From Argopecten irradians (Eukaryota > Mollusca > Bivalvia > Pectinida > Pectinidae): 64,000 bases of DNA. The stretch is taken from contig NC_091141.1 of NCBI RefSeq assembly GCF_041381155.1, forward strand, positions 28,545,655 through 28,609,654, written 5' to 3'. Both the position numbers and the translations under genes were made by a program. Shown here in pieces: positions 1 through 11,697 of this stretch. Each line of letters opens with the position of its first letter. Within the stretch, counting starts at the first letter, position 1. A model generated the notes under the pieces. It was not told where the DNA came from. It saw nothing but the letters and a program-made list of their open reading frames with translations, and made no database searches.

Positions 1-662
1 ATGATTTGTGTTTAAAGGTCTCTATTGAGGATTATGACCCGAGATGACCTACTATACAATGGCCGTCCGTCTTATAATACCTTCAATGCTGAATACCTGT
101 CGATATATTAAACTCGTAATGCATACAGATCTATTTTTATCACTGTAATTGTTGACATTACATGTGCATAGTAACTGGATTATCGTTTGAAAATTTTACA
201 TTCTAAGCTAAATGCTAACACGAACCTAAAAGAGAATTGTAGTATATCTTTAGCATATTGCATCACCTTGGCCTTGACTAAAACCAATTTAATTTTTTTA
301 GTTAGAGTATAATGTTTATCATATCAGAATGTAGTATGTATACCTTGGTACTTAAGTATGTAAAATATACGAGTTGCCCTTTTAGCTCAACAACAAGCTA
401 TGTTCAAGTCTGTGTTCTACTAATATATCCTTTGAAGAACTTCGTGAAAGTCTTTAAATGCCAGTACAACGTTTTGTTCCAAATCGAATAAATGTACGAA
501 CACTTAGATGTACAGCCTTGTATGTGTTGACGTTAAGTATTCTGAATCCAGGGAAGGCGCAATGAACTCATGAAACATTGCGTTTTCTATCTTTGGATAA
601 TCTTTCAAGTTATGATGAACTAGCCAAGTTACATATGAAGAAAAGCAACACGGAAAACAAAT

Positions 663-1442
663 TCATTCATGTATATGCTGAGGATTTGTTCTTGTGGAAT
701 GGATGTTTTTCAAAAGTTCAGTAATATTTTGCCGTTCCTCAAAACGGTGCTCCAACTGATTAGAAAGATCCTTCGCAAACTTCGCCTGCTGGAAGTCTCC
801 TTCATAGTTTCCTTCTAACTGTCGCAATCTCGCTTGAGCTACATGGACCATCATTTTCCAACCTTTCTTTAAGTTTTCAAATTCTCCATCTCTACAGGTC
901 TGTTCGAGATCCGACTTTGCAGACTTTGAATCCTCTTCAGACACAGGTCCCGGGAGAAGTTTCCCCTTGTGTGTCATGCCAAGGTATAACAAAAGCTTCA
1001 CCAATTGACATCTTCTAACGTAAACAGATAAGTGTTCCTTCACAGCTTCATTTCGATCAGCTAAACTATCTGCAAGGTCAGTCATTTTATCGAGCGAGGT
1101 TTTGATTCTGTCTTTAATTTCTCGCTTTCTTGTACGTTCATAAGACCTGTAGTCGATGAGGAAATCAGTCATATATAAACGCGTAGCTTCAAGGGCATCC
1201 AAACGTTCTGACTCAGCTTTCGCTTGGTTCCTTTTATATTCGTGTAAAGTGCCATCAATGTCACCTTTCTTTTGGATCATCATCATTTGTGCTTGATTAA
1301 CCAATACCTTGCACAAAGATGTTACTGGATTATCAGTTTGAAGTGTCATGTTCTTCACATCAACAATTTCTGCGAGGATATCGCACTTTTGTCCTGTTTC
1401 AACCAGGAACTTTATCCACGCTATTTTGTCTCTCATATTCAA
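663..1442 (-). pseudogene. CARD-family gene fragment, copy 1 (helical region only)
   Basis: The 259-residue reading frame matches residues from about 170 onward of the CARD gene at 5670-6794, then continues through the C-terminal part that the full copy has frameshifted. Only helical sequence is present, with the family motif LLLYLGMTHKGK, and no CARD is encoded upstream. The first methionine lies just before the breakpoint where homology to the full gene ends, so it is probably not an ancestral start. Compared with copy 2, a deletion of about 12 bp has removed the usual TAA stop, so five codons are added before the next stop. The open frame is unbroken, so a short protein without CARD is possible. 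I treat it as a truncated duplicate because no promoter or leader is visible. Confidence 0.7.
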
Positions 1443-2422
1443 TAGAGATCACTTCCATCTACAGCTTTGCAGCCTCTACATCGTTTCCAGGGACGTCACG
1501 GAAGAAGTTTTCCCCTATATGTCCGGGTTTTAAAAATAGGCTATATAAACTTGTATGTACTAAGATGCTTATTGCCTTATTATTTATAATATCAAGATTT
1601 ATTTCTATTAATTGTGTAGTGAAATATGCTTCAGTGAATACCTCTACATAAGGACCACATGCTTAATAACATGACAACTTAATGAGAAGTATCCACATAA
1701 TTTGGCCATTTGGCTATGAATACCAGTTTTCATTTCCACGTTTTTTTAAAAACAGTTTTTAACTGTAATACCAGTTTTTCATTTCCACTGGTTTTTATAA
1801 CAGCTTTAACTGTATTATATTGTTAATGCATTATGTTTAATAAAAGCTTGTATGAGAAGAACACTATAAGAGTCTCTATTCATTGACTATAAAAATAACT
1901 ACCTTTTCTTACTTCATCAAGAAACCTCAAATTGTATTTGGAATCGCATGATAATTACACTAAATGACGCAATACTGTTGTTGCATGTAAATGTATAAAA
2001 AAGGCGGTTTAGCAATATAATGTGAATGGTCATTGAATAACGTGTATTACTATAACGGAGAATACACACAAGAGTATGCATTGTTATTGTTGTATATTTG
2101 TTTCCCCACTAATAATAACACTCATTGTAATCAAGCCACGGTTTCTTGTTTTTGATATATATTCTAATAAATTCAAAACGCTGCCATCATTAGATGATAA
2201 TAATTATACATTTGGTGTTTCTTTTCCACATATGAAATATAAAAATAACTTTACTGTTATTTTCAAATAGCTCCACACGATTATTGCATCAGCGAGTACA
2301 GCCAAAAAACTAAATATAACCATGCGTATTTTTCCGAGGAATCGATTCCTTTGTCCTATATATGAAGTATTTCAAAGAACCTTAAATATAATTGAAACAT
2401 GTTATCAAACACAAGACAAAAC
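1443..2422. other. Non-coding tail of unit 1
   Basis: AT-rich sequence shared only with unit 2. It holds an imperfect direct duplication of about 45 bp (centred near 1770) but no convincing coding region. Short open frames here are not conserved in a way that differs from the surrounding DNA. Confidence 0.5.
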
Positions 2423-4854
2423 ATGTTTTGTGTTTAAAGGTCTCTCTTGAGGATTATGACCAGAGATGACCTACTATACAATGGCCGTCCGTCTTATAAT
2501 ACCTTCAATGCTGAATACCTGTCGATATATTAAACTCGTAATGCATACATATCTATTTTTATCACTGTAATTGTTGACATTACATGTGCATAGTAACTGG
2601 ATTATCGTTTGAAAATTTTACATTTTAAGCTAAATGCTAACACAAACCTAAAAGAGAACTGTAGTATATCTTTAGCATATTGCATCACCTTGGCCTTGAC
2701 TAAAACCAATTTAATTTTTTTAGTTAGAGTATAATGTTTATCATATCAGAATGTAGTATGTATACCTTGGTACTTAAGTATGTAAAATATACGAGTTGCC
2801 CTTTTAGCTCAACAACAAGCTATGTTCAAGTCTGTGTTCTACTAATATATCCTTTGAAGAACTTCGTGAAAGTCTTTAAATGCCAGTACAACGTTTTGTT
2901 CCAAATCGAATAAATGTACGAACACTTAGATGTACAGCTTTGTATATGTTGACGTTAAGTATTTTGAATCCAGGGAAGGCGCAATGAACTCATGAAACAT
3001 TGCGTTTTCTATCTTTGGATAATCTTTCAAGTTATGATGAACTAGCCAAGTTACATATGAAGAAAACCAACACGGAAAACAAATTCATCCATGTATATGC
3101 TGAGTATTTATTTAAGGATTTGTTCTTGTGGAATGGATGTTTTTCAAAAGTTCAGTAATATTTTGCCGTTCCTCAAAACGGTGCTCCAACTGATTAGAAA
3201 GATCCTTCGCAAACTTCGCCTGCTGGAAGTCTCCTTCATAGTTTCCTTCTAACTGTCGCAATCTCGCTTGAGCTACATGGACCATCATTTTCCAACCTTT
3301 CTTTAAGTTTTCAAATTCTCCATCTCTACAGGTCTGTTCGAGATCCGACTTTGCAGACTTTGAATCCTCTTCAGACACAGGTCCCGGGAGAAGTTTCCCC
3401 TTGTGTGTCATGCCAAGGTATAACAAAAGCTTCACCAATTGACATCTTCTAACGTAAACAGATAAGTGTTCCTTCACAGCTTCATTTCGATCAGCTAAAC
3501 TATCTGCAAGGTCAGTCATTTTATCGAGCGAGGTTTTGATTCTGTCTTTAATTTCTCGCTTTCTTGTACGTTCATAAGACCTGTAGTCGATGAGGAAATC
3601 AGTCATATATAAACGCGTAGCTTCAAGGGCATCCAAACGTTCTGACTCAGCTTTCGCTTGGTTCCTTTTATATTCGTGTAAAGTGCCATCAATGTCACCT
3701 TTCTTTTGGATCATCATCATTTGTGCTTGATTAACCAATACCTTGCACAAAGATGTTACTGGATTATCAGTTTGAAGTGTCATGTTCTTCACATCAACAA
3801 TTTCTGCGAGGATATCGCACTTTTGTCCTGTTTCAACCAGGAACTTTATCCACGCTATTTTGTCTCTCATATTCAATAGAGATCACTTCCATCTACAGCT
3901 TTGCAGCCTCTACATCGTTTCCAGGGACGTCACGGAAGAAGTTTTCCCCTATATGTCCGGGTTTTAAAAATAGGCTATATAAACTTGTATGTACTAAGAT
4001 GCTTATTGCCTTATTATTTATGATATCAAGATTTATTTCTATTAATTGTGTAGTGAAATATGCTTCAGTGAATACCTCTACATAAGGACCACATGCTTAA
4101 TAACATGACAACTTAATGAGAAGTATCCACATAATTTGGCCATTTGGCTATGAATACCAGTTTTCATTTCCACTGGTTTTTAAAAACAGTTTTAACTGTA
4201 ATACCAGTTTTCATTTCCACTGGTTTTTATAACAGCTTTAACTGTATTATATTGTTAATGCATTATGTTTAATAAAAGCTTGTATGAGAAGAACACTATA
4301 AGAGTCTCTATTCATTGACTATAAAAATAACTACCTTTTCTTACTTCATCAAGAAACCTCAAATTGTATTTGGAATCGCATGATAATTACACTAAATGAC
4401 GCAATACTGTTGTTGCATGTAAATGTATAAAAAAAGCAGTTTAGCAATATAATGTGAATGGTCATTGAATAACGTGTATTACTTTAACGGAGAATACACA
4501 CAAGAGTATGCATTGTTATTGTTGTATATTTGTTTCCCAACTAATAATAACACTCATTGTAATCTAGCTACGTTTTCTTGTTTTTGATATAGTTTCTAAT
4601 AAATTCAAAACGCTGCCATCATTAGATGATAACAATTATACATTTGGTGTTTCTTTTCCACAAATGAAATATAAAAATAACTTTACTGTTATTTTCAAAT
4701 AGCTCCACACGATTATTGCATCAGCGAGTACAGCCAAAAAACTAAATATAACCATGCGTATTTTTCCGAGGAATCGATTCCTTTGTCCTATATATGAAGT
4801 ATTTCAAAGAACCTTAAATATAATTGAAACATGTTATCAAACACAAGACAAAAC
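2423..4854. repeat. Tandem segmental unit 2 (about 2.4 kb)
   Basis: This is a direct copy of unit 1 in the same order and orientation, including the gene fragment and the roughly 990-bp unrelated tail (3877-4854). The doubled segment around 4156-4250 is present as in unit 1. The very high similarity across non-coding sequence points to a recent duplication or recent gene conversion. Collapse or duplication by the assembler is the other possibility. Confidence 0.9.
3112..3876 (-). pseudogene. CARD-family gene fragment, copy 2 (helical region only)
   Basis: The 254-residue frame is almost identical to copy 1 and likewise lacks the CARD and linker. It ends at the TAA that seems to be the ancestral family stop, since the same TAA is present in the third copy at about 5546-5548. 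The homology breakpoint at its N-terminal end is identical to copy 1, so the truncation came before the tandem duplication. As with copy 1, an intact reading frame leaves open expression as a CARD-less protein, but no upstream exon or splice acceptor comparable to the full-length gene is seen. Confidence 0.7.
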
Positions 4855-6297
4855 ATGTTTTGTGTTTAAAGGTCTCTCTTGAGGATTATGACCAGAGATG
4901 ACCTACTATACAATGGCCGTCCGTCTTATAATACCTTCAATGCTGAATACCTGTCGATATATTAAACTCGTAATGCATACATATATCTTTTTTTATCACT
5001 GTAATTGTTGACATTACATGTGCATAGTAACTGGATTATCGTTTGAAAATTTTACATTTTAAGCTAAATGCTAACACAAACCTAAAAGAGAACTGTAGTA
5101 TATCTTTAGAATATTGCATCACCGTGGCCTTGACTAAAACCAATTTAATTTTTTTAGTTAGAGTATAATGTTTATCATATCAGAATGTAGTATGTATACT
5201 TTGGTACTTAAGTATGCCAAATATACGAGTTGCCCTTTTAGCTCAACAACAAGCTATGTTCAAGTCTGTGTTCTACTAATATATCCTATGAAGAACTTCG
5301 TGAAAGTCTTTAAATGCCAGTACAACGTTTTGTTCCAAATCGAATAAATGTACGAACATTTAGATGTACAGCTTTGTATGTGTTGACGTTAAGTATTTTG
5401 AATCCAGGGAAGGCGCAATGAACTCATGAAACATTGCGTTTTCTATCTTTGGATAATCTTTCAAGGTATGATGAACTAGCCAAGTTACATATGAAGAAAA
5501 CCAACACGGAAAACAAATTCATCCATGTATATGCTGAGTATTTATTTAAGGATTTGTTCTTGTGGAATGGATGTTTTCCAAAAGTTCAGTAATATTTTGC
5601 CGTTCCTCAAAACGGTGCTCCAACTGATTAGACAGATCCTTCGCAAACTTCGCCTGCTGGAAGGCTCCTTCATAGTTTCCTTCTAACTGTCGCAAACCTC
5701 GCTTGAGCTACATGGACCATCATTTTCCATCCTTTCTTTAAGTTTTCAAATTCTCCATCTCTACAGGTCTGTTCGAGATCCGACTTTGCAGACTTTAAAT
5801 CCTCTTCAGACACAGGTCCCGGGAGAAGTTTCCCCTTGTGTGTCATGCCAAGGTATAACAAAAGCTTCACCAATTGACATCTTCTGACGTAAACAGATAA
5901 GTGTTCCTTCACAGCTTCATTTCGATCAGCTAAACTATCCGCAAGGTCAGTCATTTTATCCAGCGAGGTTTTGATTCTGTCTTTAATTTCTCGCTTTCCT
6001 GTACGTTCATAAGACCTGTAGTCAATGAGGAAATCGGTAATATAGAAACGCGTAGCTTCAAAGGCATCCAAACGTTCTGACTCAGCTTTCGCTTTGATCC
6101 TTTTATATTCGTGTAAAGTGCCATCAATGTCACCTTTCTTTTGGATCATCATCATTTGTGCTTGATAAGCCAATACCTTGCACAAAGATGTTACTGGATT
6201 ATCAGTTTGAACTGTCATGTTCTTCACATCATCAATTTCTGCGAGGATATCGCACTTTTGTCCTGCTTCAACCAGGAACTTTATCCACGCTATTTTG
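4855..6297. repeat. Partial third unit, merging into the full-length gene
   Basis: Homology to units 1 and 2 runs from 4855 to about 6297 and stops inside the coding region, just after the codons for the shared KIAW motif. Upstream of that point the third copy carries the linker and CARD region, while units 1 and 2 carry unrelated DNA. The breakpoint therefore defines how the truncated copies arose: a 3' gene segment was joined to foreign sequence and then amplified. Confidence 0.85.
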
Positions 6298-6794
6298 GCA
6301 TCCATGACGACGCGCGCCACGCGAGACTTCTCTATCGATGGCGTCATACTTTTGTACTCGACATACCATTTCGAAACAATGCTGAAAACATTCCATTCAA
6401 ATTTGTCAATTTCTCCATTTTCTAAAAACAAAGCGAGTTCTTCGCCGATGTATCTGCCATGTGGAATATCAACCATATGGAGTATTCCGGGTTGCACAAA
6501 CGCATTTTGTTTTGTAACCAGTTGGTGGTACTGTTCAAGTAATTTTTCAGCCACAAATCCATGTTGTGTTTTCTTCATGCAATCTATTAGTACATCAAAA
6601 GGACATGTGTTCACAATTTCCACAAAAAATATCATGGCTCTTTTATGCCTGACATTGTCATGAAGAATCTGTTTCATTACTTCTTGAGTCACCGCTTCCT
6701 GTTCATACAGTTGTGCAATAATATGTAGAGGATCGACATAGTTTACTAAGAAAGTAAATGTTTGTTGCACAGCCTTTTTCTGTAACCCGTCCAT
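5670..6794 (-). CDS. CARD-domain protein with C-terminal helical region, frameshifted near its end
   Basis: A 374-residue frame. Residues 1 to about 92 look like a caspase recruitment domain (CARD), a six-helix death-fold module used for homotypic binding in apoptotic and innate immune signalling. The pattern FLVNYVDP, then a central helix rich in charged residues, then FFVEIVNTCPFDVLIDCM and TQHGFVAEKLL fits the family. Residues 93 to about 165 are a linker. The remainder is all-helical and of unknown type, possibly TPR-like. The start ATG lies 12 bases after a good splice acceptor (TTTACTTCAG), which suggests an upstream 5'UTR exon and a single coding exon. Near the C-terminus an extra base around 5694-5697, compared with copies 1 and 2, shifts the frame. 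About 60 family-typical residues are lost and replaced by RFATVRRKL. Function beyond CARD-type signalling is unknown. Confidence 0.75.
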   Translation of the reverse strand: MDGLQKKAVQQTFTFLVNYVDPLHIIAQLYEQEAVTQEVMKQILHDNVRHKRAMIFFVEIVNTCPFDVLIDCMKKTQHGFVAEKLLEQYHQLVTKQNAFVQPGILHMVDIPHGRYIGEELALFLENGEIDKFEWNVFSIVSKWYVEYKSMTPSIEKSRVARVVMDAKIAWIKFLVEAGQKCDILAEIDDVKNMTVQTDNPVTSLCKVLAYQAQMMMIQKKGDIDGTLHEYKRIKAKAESERLDAFEATRFYITDFLIDYRSYERTGKREIKDRIKTSLDKMTDLADSLADRNEAVKEHLSVYVRRCQLVKLLLYLGMTHKGKLLPGPVSEEDLKSAKSDLEQTCRDGEFENLKKGWKMMVHVAQARFATVRRKL

Positions 6795-6819
6795 AAGATA
6801 TTCTGAAGTAAATTAAAGA

Positions 6820-8560
6820 TATATATAAAAATAAAGAATCAGAAAAATGTATCCAAACCTTGATTACATGCAAATCTTTTAATCATTTGTTTTGAACACA
6901 GGGTATGATCATTCTCCCCAGATAGAAATCCCAAAACGACTAACATGTACACGTTTTACCAGGACATATATCAACATAATAAGACGTGAATTGATCATGA
7001 CGTCATGCTTTGATTCTCCCTCAAACATAATAAATAAGTAATATGTACACTGAATCTAATTTGATTATTATTAACATCCTAACAATTGACGATTTTAGCC
7101 TTACTTAGTATATGGGTACAGTAAGATAATCGAAATATATCTATCCAGGATCACATACATGTACTTACCTATCTTTTGTATGGAATATCAAAGGATATAT
7201 CCATATTCAGAATGTTTGGTGATAAATCCCACGATATGAATATATTGTACAAAGATATCTTTTTCCGTTTTTTTCATCTTGAATTGTACGTTTCATTTGA
7301 CGGTATTTCGGCCATCAAGCAGACAATCAGACTGCACACAAAGTTGTTTATACCTATATCTATAAATACACACAGATCCCGTCGTCGTCATTACAAAGCA
7401 TATCACGTGTTATATCGGCCCGTATGAACGGTCTAGTGTTCTCTGAATACAAATGTGTTTTTTACAGTCGGTAGGTTTTGTTGTAGTCAATGGGAAGTCA
7501 ATTATGTACCGCATGTGTTTTGTTACCTGTCATGAATTGGATTCCAAAACCACTTATCAGAAATATCACTGGAATATTTCGATGTTAAAGTATTCATTTG
7601 ACATTCACAAGATTAAAATTCAGGGAAGCTTTTTGGGATAGTTGTGTGTAACTCATGATTGATTATTACAATAAACTGCATGTTAAATCCATTCTGATAC
7701 GATAACCATGTAACTGTGATATGGTACAAGGAATTCAATTGTACCTATATATAAACCTTACCTGCATGTGTTCATCAGACTATAAAATAAGCATGATTTA
7801 CCTGTGTAACCAATTAAGTCCTATTTAAGTATCTAACAGTTGGATACTTGAATTGTTGCAATGCTTGATGGGGTTCAAAAGGGGATGTTTTTTTTTTAAA
7901 TTGAATAAACTTCTCTTTGGCGTAGAATAGGCCAGAAAAACACCTTTCTCAGGCCTTAAGTCTAAAACTACTGATTTTAGAAGTTTTTAATTACAATGGT
8001 TACCGCCTTATCAATACATAAATTGTATTTGTCAAGTGAGGGGTGGTTGTAATAATTTAAACTATGGCCTATATAATGATAACCTTGCAGCATGTGCTGT
8101 ATGCTCTTGTGGTCAAGGTCATATACAACGTCACGTTTCTTCTTTAATTCTGTTCATTTCAATAATTGTCATACCACGTTAATAATACTGTTACAGTAAG
8201 TAATATCATGGATTAACATGTCTCACTAAATGTCTTGTTTAAACATTCTATCTGCTGTCTTAACCTTTATTTCAAGGTAGAAACTATTCATTCAATTATA
8301 AACAATCAAATTTAGGTACATAAAAGATAAAAATAGAAATCAAAAATGTATTTGAAATTTCCAAAGTGTGTTACTGTATATCGATATTTTCATTTTTTTA
8401 TATCTCTCTAACATACTGTGAATTTTCTTATGCATATTATTATCAATGAGATCAAGTCAACTTATTATTTACATTTTGATGTTTTATAATTAAAACTCTA
8501 ATATGAATTTTCGTTTAGCAGCCATACCTTTGAAATGTAAATATTAATAAATAAACCATA
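6820..8560. other. Intergenic, no supported gene
   Basis: AT-rich DNA with short open frames (for example around 7176-7641) that show no recognisable domain, no good splice context and no second copy in the window. A run of nine T's lies near 7887. The 5' exon of the CARD gene at 5670-6794 would be expected here on the minus strand but cannot be placed by eye. Confidence 0.5.
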
Positions 8561-8563
8561 ATT

Positions 8564-8674
8564 TCAATGCAAACAACACGTATTTTGTGTAACTGATAAT
8601 GAGTCTCCTTCCTCATTCATCAGTGGATCGCCAATGATGTACTTAATGTAAAATGGACAGCCTTTGGCCAGCAT
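8564..8674 (-). CDS. Possible terminal exon of an unrecognised gene
   Basis: A pyrimidine-rich tract followed by CATACAG (a strong acceptor on the minus strand) is joined directly to a 37-codon open stretch ending in TGA. The peptide contains AKGCPFYIKYIIGDPLMNEE, with a protein-like mix of residues. I do not recognise the family. No upstream exon is evident, and the upstream side is soon replaced by the segmental duplication at 8856. It may therefore be an orphan exon left behind by rearrangement. Chance is possible given the short length. Confidence 0.3.
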   Translation of the reverse strand: MLAKGCPFYIKYIIGDPLMNEEGDSLSVTQNTCCLH

Positions 8675-10024
8675 CTGTATGTGGAAGGAAACAACAACAA
8701 ATGAGATTTACCAAAACAAATAAATCCATTTTTATCGAAGCTTTTTATTCAAGATTTACATTTTTATAAAAATGTTTCATTTTCGTTGTCTATGTATCAA
8801 TTTTGTATTAAAGTTTTAAGCATACTGGAGTTATCCCCCTTCATTTGAAATGAGATTGTTCTTATTGTTTTTTCGTTTGTGTGTTGCTCGTCATGAATGT
8901 TAATGTCGGTGAAGTAACTTGAATCACAAACACGAAACAAAACTAGACGTCGGAAGAATCCAGATAGGTCTGCTAAACCTGTAGATTTTTTGTCTAAAAT
9001 AATAACTGTGTAATGGGGATATATGGACTATCAAATATAACAAGAACAACCGATAGTGCAAGGACACTTGAACCTGGTTTCAATTGATCATGCATTCTAC
9101 GGGGGAGGTTATTAGCCAAATGTAGTTTTAGATAATTAACAATTAAGAGTGTCAAATGGACAGGTATCGATAATTTCGAGAAAAAATGTCAAAGAACGTC
9201 AGTGTCCATAGTTTGTATTATTTATCCGTCTGGGACATTTCTTTTAGGCTGAAAAAATTCGTCATGATATGAAGGGGTCCCATCTCAGCTGCTAATAAGG
9301 AACTTTATTTTTATATAACGGTCGCGCTTTGTGCTGCACATGAGTAATGCAACATAATTTCCAATGTTCCTCTTTCAATCAATATAAATACACATAGAAC
9401 TCGCTTAACTAATATAGACCTGTTTGACAACTATACCGTCGCCTGAAAAGCAATGGCACATTTAGAAGTAAGGAACGAGAATTACGCCATTTACTCACTT
9501 CTATTTAAAGATTGGTATGTCACAGGATCTATTCCTACACATTCCTTAATTCTCTTGTCTCGAAGCCGGCGTTTATTTCGGGATGCATATTCATCATTTC
9601 ACTGTTGATACCGATTCTGCGATTATTTAAAAACGATTCATACCTATTTTTATTTAACTGTCATCTTTATAAATAGTTTACCACAAAGCAAACTGCTTTG
9701 CTGGTGATTTCCAGTTTATTCACAAGCCAATGAACCAATCAATATGTTAAAAATAGTTATGTTTTTTACGATTTTTTTAGATGGGCCGTTGATGAGAACT
9801 TAAATATTTATTGCATTTTCTGTAGTCACTCGCTTTGAGTTCTTGTGATTGTTAATTGTTCTCCTTACTAACGTTGACAGTAGTTTGTGTTTCATGCAGT
9901 AGAGTTCAGGTAAACCGGTCGCGGTAGTAACTATAAATAGGCAGGTACACGGATTATTACGGAGGCTAACTTAGAGAAGTATTTTTCAGGAGAACGAAAA
10001 TGTTTTATTCGGCGGCAACTAAGT

Positions 10025-10053
10025 GGCGGCCGCCAAATATTTTTTGGCGGCCG
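10025..10053. repeat. GC-rich palindrome in AT-rich DNA
   Basis: The arms CGGCCGCCAAA and TTTGGCGGCCG flank an AT core. The same structure is kept in copy B at about 61598-61627. It is strikingly GC-rich for this window and might be a regulatory or structural site. Its function is unknown. Confidence 0.6.
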
Positions 10054-10066
10054 ACACTTAAATTAA

Positions 10067-10760
10067 AGTTGTATGGTCTATCACTTTCGCTCTTTTTGTC
10101 ATAGTAAAAACTGTATAGGTGTTATACACATTTTTCTCCGTCTGTGCGAGGTTTAAACTTTTTAATTTTACCACTTTTTATTAAGTTGCAGCACTGGAAG
10201 TATTTTAATTTTAAAAGTGAAAAAATCTTTTTAACGTGTACACGTAAAAAATAGGCTCGAAAGATACCGCATCATTCCGAACTCTTCCGAACATCGTCGC
10301 GACAATCTGGAAGTAACACGAGAGTTGTGAAACCAAGTGAAAAGATATTAATGCTCGCACATTACAATTTTTGATACACGCAATATTGAATTACGGCAAA
10401 GTGTGAATTCGATGTTTAAAATACTCGCTCTGTGGACATAAACCAGCACGATTTGCTCATATTAGCCAGAAGGAAAACGCAAACAAACACGTGCGCTTAC
10501 GCTAGTTACCTGATTCACCACGTGCAGGACGTCAGTCACCTGATACGCTTCGGAATTCCGACAAAACCCGAAGATACTGAATATGGCGGAGACTGACTGC
10601 GTTTTATTCAAAACCAGGAATATATGATCACTATATTTCGGCTCTTTTATATACTGACATATGGTTTTGGGGAGCTAAATCATCAAGTTACATGTCCATA
10701 TTCAAACATAAAATGTTAAAACGACATATCGTTACAGTGAAAATTACAAGAAATACAACT
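10067..10760. mobile_element. TTAA-flanked non-autonomous DNA element (694 bp)
   Basis: TTAA stands at both edges (10063-10066 and 10761-10764). The ends are short inverted repeats, AGTTGTAT on the left and ATACAACT on the right. Copy B of the segmental duplication has an apparently empty site at about 61633-61641 with a single TTAA, which supports insertion rather than deletion. No open frame of note lies inside. TTAA targets are used by piggyBac and Kolobok transposons, and the AG ends fit Kolobok better than piggyBac, but the assignment is tentative. Confidence 0.6.
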
Positions 10761-11259
10761 TTAAGATAATATACAAAATGTAAATACATATGTGATGTGT
10801 TTTAGTTAAATTTTATGTAATTCGTTGTTGATCAGTTTACGTGTTTGTAGATCTTATCGTATCATTAAGTAGCTGTGTTGATAGACTTTATACATTTTCT
10901 GTTTTAAAAACACATACAATGCAAACCATGTTTGAGAGTGCGCCAGATTCACATTCTAGTCTGCGTGCAAATGATGTTGAATATCTGTTTTAAGGCGGAC
11001 TTACGTAAATTTGTGGCAATCTGAGGGTTTAAATATGTTCAAAAAGACCAGATACAACTTATATTCTTTTAAAATCAATTATGGAACAAAGTCTAATGAC
11101 CATATTTTCACTGTTTTTATTAGAACATAACAAGATTCATGACTATAAAATGGTATTCGTTGATATTGAAAGGCTTCCAAGAGACGTTATGAAGAAAAAA
11201 TAGATTAGAAAAACTAATATTCTAAATTTAGTCGCCTTTTTACGATATCATGCAATAAC

Positions 11260-11697
11260 GTCAGCAAGTACTATTATGACGCACCAATATATATATATTT
11301 TATGTACAGTTTATACAAATAAAATTCTTACAGGTGTTAAACAGTCGCCCTGAATTATCCTTTACCTTAAACGTCAGCACACGAAAGATCCGTATCCTTA
11401 TCACATCCAATATGGTGGAAAAGGCGTGTAATACCTTAATGAGTTAACATTAATAAAATTCTAGTATTTGAATTTTCAGACAACCGTGTGAGTGTAAATA
11501 CAAGTCATAAGTTCCTACGAAATGATATCACAAGAATGACCGCAATAATTTAACTCGAAATATATGTAGATCAATAGACTTTATGTCCTAACAGTGGAGG
11601 TTGGCAAGGCGCAGTTGTTCAATCACTTTCTTAATTGGGAATTTGAAATTGTCATCGACGTCGATTTTCCGACTGAGCAGTCAACGGCTTATGTTAC
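11260..11697. other. 438-bp block present only in duplication copy A
   Basis: In copy B the flanking sequences (left GCAATAAC, right AATC then CGTAC) are directly joined near 62151-62161. No terminal inverted repeat or clear target duplication is visible. It may be an insertion in A or a deletion in B. No coding capacity is seen. Confidence 0.5.

Larger units (their letters stand above)
1..2422. repeat. Tandem segmental unit 1 (about 2.4 kb)
   Basis: This unit and the next align end to end with only scattered substitutions and short indels. The shared start (TGTGTTTAAAGGTCTCT) is seen at 5, 2427 and 4859. The unit holds the 3' flank and helical part of a CARD-family gene (to about 1432), followed by about 990 bp that is absent from the full-length copy downstream. 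That 990 bp contains a doubled segment of about 45 bp around 1720-1815. The true left end may lie outside the window. Confidence 0.9.

Noticed and set aside
7176-7641. Two open frames of 83 and 62 codons.
   Set aside because: No recognisable domain and no supporting signals; likely chance.
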